Source: Polytrichum commune (Eukaryota > Streptophyta > Polytrichopsida > Polytrichales > Polytrichaceae). From it: a stretch of DNA of 64,000 bases. Shown here in pieces: positions 60,006 through 64,000 of the stretch. Positions within the stretch are counted from its first letter, which is position 1. Each line of letters begins with the position of its first letter. Made by a program: the position numbers and the translations under genes. The notes under the pieces were generated by a model. It did no database searches and was not told the origin of the DNA. It saw only the letters and a program-made list of their open reading frames with translations. The DNA is taken from assembly GCA_950295325.1 (NCBI GenBank), contig OX485807.1, positions 41,076,440-41,140,439 on the forward strand. The letters are read 5' to 3'.

Positions 60006-60684
60006 CTTACAACATTGTAAGTATCGAGTCCCCAGTAACTACTACGTGAGCTTCGTTTCCAAATGGGTCGTCACTTCATTTTCCAAATTGGTCGTCAGTT
60101 CATTTAACCATGTGAACCATGGACACGAACACATGAATGCGGTTATCTTAATCAACCTCGAAACAAGGACAAACACATGAATGCGGTTAAATAACTAGCT
60201 CCGCCTCGTCATTGATAGGTACTAGCATGGAGTAGGTTGCACCATAAAAGAGTAATATCTGGGCTTCCTTTATTGGGCCCAAAACCCACATGTGTCTTTG
60301 TGCACTTTCCTCTCACATGGGAGGGCCCATGGCATAAAAGAGGTGTGTGTATATAAAACTATATATATAGTGTATTGCCGCTATCTATCTATCTTTTATC
60401 CCAAAGACAATGAGTACAATGATCGCATACCACACTACACATGAACTTGTGGACGTGCCATGTGTGCCCTTCGTCAACTACGGGGGGTTGTAGACCATTT
60501 GCTCTTTTGGAGAAAAAAAATTTTCGGGTAGCTTTTGGCTGCCCCATGCCCGGCCACAAGTGAGGCTCATTCTTGTTTTGAAATTTTATAAAAGTGTATT
60601 CAATTATATGAAAATTACAAGAATAGGTAGAGTATAGGAGATATGGGAATGCCCACCTGGCACATGCACATACATACACATTAA

Positions 60685-61215
60685 GGACCGCTTTACACCT
60701 AGAGGCTGGGCCAATTCGTTGTGTAAGAGGTTTGAAATTCTCACTTGTGATTGGCCAAAGGCTGAAATTGGTCCCAACCCCTTTATATCTAGAGGCCGGG
60801 CCGATTTGGTGGTATGAAATTTTTGAATCATAAAAGGCATGGTACGACACGGCCCGAGCTCGTTGAATTGGGTGCACCCAAAATGGAGGGCCAATTCTTG
60901 GCTTCGGGGTCAATGTCACATTTCAATAGAATTTTTTTTAATACAATATGATTTTTTCAGCGAACTATGTCCATTGGATTATGTGGAAATATGAACGGCT
61001 CTATGCTAGATTATGCTAGATCCGTTGGATTATGCTAGATTTATTGAATCAGCCTAGCTTCTTGACCCTAAGGCCTTTACATATGGAAAAATTGGCCCTC
61101 ATTATAATCTTATTATAATGTGTAATTGAGGCCGGCCTCCAACCCATAAGGGGCTGAAATTTCATGCAATCAGCCTCAAGGGAAATTGGCCCGGCCTCTA
61201 GGTGTAAAGTGGCCC
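60685..61215. mobile_element. Tourist-like MITE (family F)
   Basis: The left end GGACCGCTTTACACCTAGAGG and the reverse complement of the right end GGGCCACTTTACACCTAGAGG continue inverted through GGCCGGGCCAATT. TAA flanks both sides (60682-60684, 61216-61218). Ends resemble family E in their first ten bases. Confidence 0.75.
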
Positions 61216-61353
61216 TAAGCCTCTCCCCACAAAGTCTATTGGCCAATAACCCTACCCGTGTGGGCCCCTTGTGGAGGTCGGTTTAACTTCCGCATCTTCA
61301 AGGAAGCACGAGGCAATGTGAAGGGTCGTTTCTTTGAAGGTGTATGTGCCTTA

Positions 61354-61852
61354 GGCCCACTTCTCACACGAGCCAAGAGCCGTGACCATGAAATTGTGAG
61401 AGCCCAAAAGAAAGTGTCCAAAGGTCATCCCAACACACCTCCAAAATCATGTAGTGTGGTCACGGATCCTCAAGTGTAGTGTGAAGTCATATGTGACCGG
61501 GTCCTCAACCAAATGCTAATTCAATGAATTTTTATTTATGCATGTCCTCACACATGATAAAATAGAATATATCATTGGTTGTGAGCATTCGTAGTGCCAT
61601 GGTCTCCTAGTACTGTGTTAGGCCTACCACCACGAGGTGGTTTTGAGAAATAGTCCAAGTGACCATGAAACATGATCCATCTGATGCCATGTAGGAATCC
61701 ATGTAGACTTTACATCCATCTTGCATCCACATACTTTGTTGGTCCCTCACGCGTAGTGTGAAGTGAACTTGGACACGCTCCGCCTTTTCCACCAATGAGA
61801 GTGCTTGAAGTGTAATAGTCATGGGCTCTCAGTCTCGTGTGTGAAGTGGCCC
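61354..61852 (-). mobile_element. Tourist-like MITE (family E, copy 2)
   Basis: Inverted copy of the element at 674-1177. Starts GGCCCACTTCTCACACGAG and ends CTCGTGTGTGAAGTGGCCC, with TTA on both sides. 499 bases against 504 in the other copy. Confidence 0.8.
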
Positions 61853-61855
61853 TTA

Positions 61856-64000
61856 GGTGGTCACTTGTCTTGTGTGGCTAGCTAGGTTGGGTTTTTAGGT
61901 GGAGTGTAAGCAGATAGAATTTGGTCAAATTCTAACCATGTGTATATTAGAAGTGACCATGTCATACTATGCAATGTTGCACAGCCTAGAAGCAAACTAT
62001 TTTCTGCCATCCTCATAAAGAAAATAAAGGTTTCATTTAGCCAAGGTTAATACTTCTTCCCTACTAAATTACTTTGTGACCAAAATGGATTCACTTTTGG
62101 TCATGGAACTTGATGTCAAGAATTGTAAGAGTGGTATAACTATATTGAGACCACTTCAAATTGAAGGGTCAGAGTCTCATTTTGTAACCATTTTGAGACC
62201 ACTTCCATATGTCCAACAAGTGTTTACTCAGCAACTAACACATGAGGAGGCACACAAGTATACCTTTCTAAGCATATGTAAGCCTACATATATACTCCTA
62301 ACAAAGCTATTCTAAGAACCATAAAATTTTCACTTTAACTAGAGGTCCCAAGAGCTTACGAATTCCGATTGCAAACCTCATCCTCATTTGGAAACATTAG
62401 CAAAGTAGATTCCTCAACTCATTGATCCAACACCATATTGGCTTATGGAGTTGGAAGTGCTCACAACAAACACGCGTGCCCCCCCCCCCCCCCCCTCCAC
62501 ACACACACACACCTTATGAGGTATTTTCATTCACACATGTAGTTTGCAAATCAGTGCAGCAATAGTTGGCGGTGGGGTTTTCAAATTGTAATCTATCATG
62601 AGTTCATGCCTTGGTCTCTACCAAATTTGAATAGGTTGTTACCCTTGTTGACCTTGGACAATAATGTTAAAGCAGTTGTTGCCTTCTCAACTTTGTCCTT
62701 TGAACATCCATCTTGGAATTCTCGAATCATGCCACACTAGCATGAACAACCAATTAAGCTCATGATGGTTACTACACGGATCAAGCTTAATGAGGTACAT
62801 GAAGTACATGGTGGTTATGGTTGTGGTTGTGGTTGTACTTAGCATTTATTCTGCCCTTTCCACAAAAATCAAACCAAAGAAAGCAAAGCATGGGCACAAT
62901 CACTTGTATTGTTAATAACCCTTGGCCCATGTCCAAAGGATACCATTTTTTTAATGGTAAATTAATTAAGTAATTTGACTCTAAAGGTTTGAGATATAAA
63001 TCTAATCACTACAGTTTTGTTTTCAAATGGACACAAGAACTTAGTTAGTGATAAGCTCTAGACTCCTATGGATTGTGGTTAATTGGGTCCCACCAAGTTA
63101 ACTTGACTTCAAAATTATAAATTGTATAGTGATGTTTGTTCAACACTTTCAATGATGAAAGGTAATTACCACATGGGATCCAACAAGGAGTTCACCAATG
63201 TGAATTTGAAGAATGAAATCTTTTCTTAAATAATAATTATTTCATGGTGAACCAGATAGCACCCTACTATATTGGAGCCAACATTATCATAGGTTGAATG
63301 ATATACATTTGTCACCCTCAGTTAGGTGAAGGGTGCTTAAAGCAATCCTTTGGCTAATTTAGTATGGTTTTGGAGTCCATTAGGATCAGTGGTATGCATG
63401 ATTGGCTTAGCAAATTGGCCTAGACATGGTAAAAACAAAGTAAAACTAGATTTCACATCATATGAATATACTACAAAAAAAAAATTAAAGTCACTTATGC
63501 CTAGCTACTTTAATCCCTCCCTAAACCCGTGATTATTTCACTGCAAACGATTACTAAAACCCTCGTAACATTCATCCAAAATTACCCTCCCTTCATGTCC
63601 AAAACCAACCCGCTTTCTCCCAAATTGGTCCCACTATTTGTCCAAACCGCCCCTGCACTAAAACTGACACTCCACTCAATAAAACATTTGAAGCCAACAA
63701 TACAACAATTGACTCAATCTTATTCATCTAAGAGCAAAGCGAGAAGGAGTCTAAATCATTATACATAAATGATTTTCATTTATGGACTTTACATGATTGA
63801 CACAAGAAACTTTCCTAACTTTTGCATACGAGATCTCAATACAAACATATAAGTAACGCATCCTTAGCTACATCCAGCGCATACCCAAATCCAATCCTAC
63901 TTTTGTCCAATCCAACCCTGCATCCTCTTGAAACTATCATGCTTGGCACATGCATCCATCCCTGCGTTGCAATAGAAACATTCACACAGTTTAAGGTGTG
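61856..64000. other. gene-free right end of the window
   Basis: Includes a family C-related word (GGAGTTGGAAGTGCTCACAA near 62450), a C run followed by a CA run (62479-62511) and a GTGGTT-type repeat near 62810-62838. No coding support. Confidence 0.45.
62479..62511 (+). repeat. poly-C then (CA)n
   Basis: About 18 C with one interruption, followed by CACACACACACAC. One of several G/C homopolymer runs in the window not tied to a defined element. Confidence 0.9.

Noticed and set aside
60389-60919. 176-codon minus-strand open stretch
   Set aside because: It overlaps the Tourist-like MITE ends and owes its repeated peptide to the repeated CTAGAGGCCGGGCC sequence.

Overview
The window looks like nuclear DNA of a land plant with a large, repeat-rich genome. 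Support comes from CACTA, PIF/Harbinger, hAT and Mutator-type elements, plant-type GT-AG introns and CCCTAAA-type telomere-box motifs. It is AT-rich, and the only long open frames are transposases. I found no convincing host gene and no complete structural RNA gene. The lineage cannot be fixed from sequence alone. The low gene density and a Tc1-type transposase relic make me lean weakly towards a non-seed plant (lycophyte, fern or bryophyte).

The centrepiece is a 20.3-kb CACTA transposon (11188-31514). It has 21-bp perfect terminal inverted repeats and a TTC target duplication. It carries a leftward TnpA-like gene with three in-frame stops and a rightward Tnp2-type transposase gene, a divergent arrangement. 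The Tnp2 gene is intact apart from one TAG immediately before a consensus intron donor. Two younger elements sit inside it. One is a 2520-bp hAT element (16738-19257, perfect 8-bp duplication) with a 737-codon transposase frame broken by a single UAG after its BED finger. The other is a 1318-bp element of an unclassified family (28812-30129) whose ends are long G tracts. That family has two more copies outside the CACTA element (6012-6799 and 43074-43702), and 8-bp target duplications can be read around all three.

Left flank (1-11187): stacked small DNA transposons. These are a mariner-like (TA) MITE inside a Mutator-like MITE, a Tourist-like MITE, a TA-flanked MITE abutting a 1.36-kb PIF/Harbinger derivative with a MYB/SANT-like relic, a poly-G element, a foldback element and a hAT MITE.

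Right flank (31515-64000): old repeats. Two degenerate families recur many times between about 35 and 62 kb. One is a roughly 220-bp unit rich in ACCGGTT. The other is a unit carrying GAGATTGGACTGTGT, always in the same orientation. There is also a LINE 3' fragment, a full-length but ruined Tc1-like transposase gene (58129-59124), and more MITEs. How the pieces fit together: the CACTA element could only be moved in trans in its present state. It has acted as a landing site for later insertions, and the stops in its genes and in the Tc1 relic are all explicable by C-to-T or G-to-A changes.
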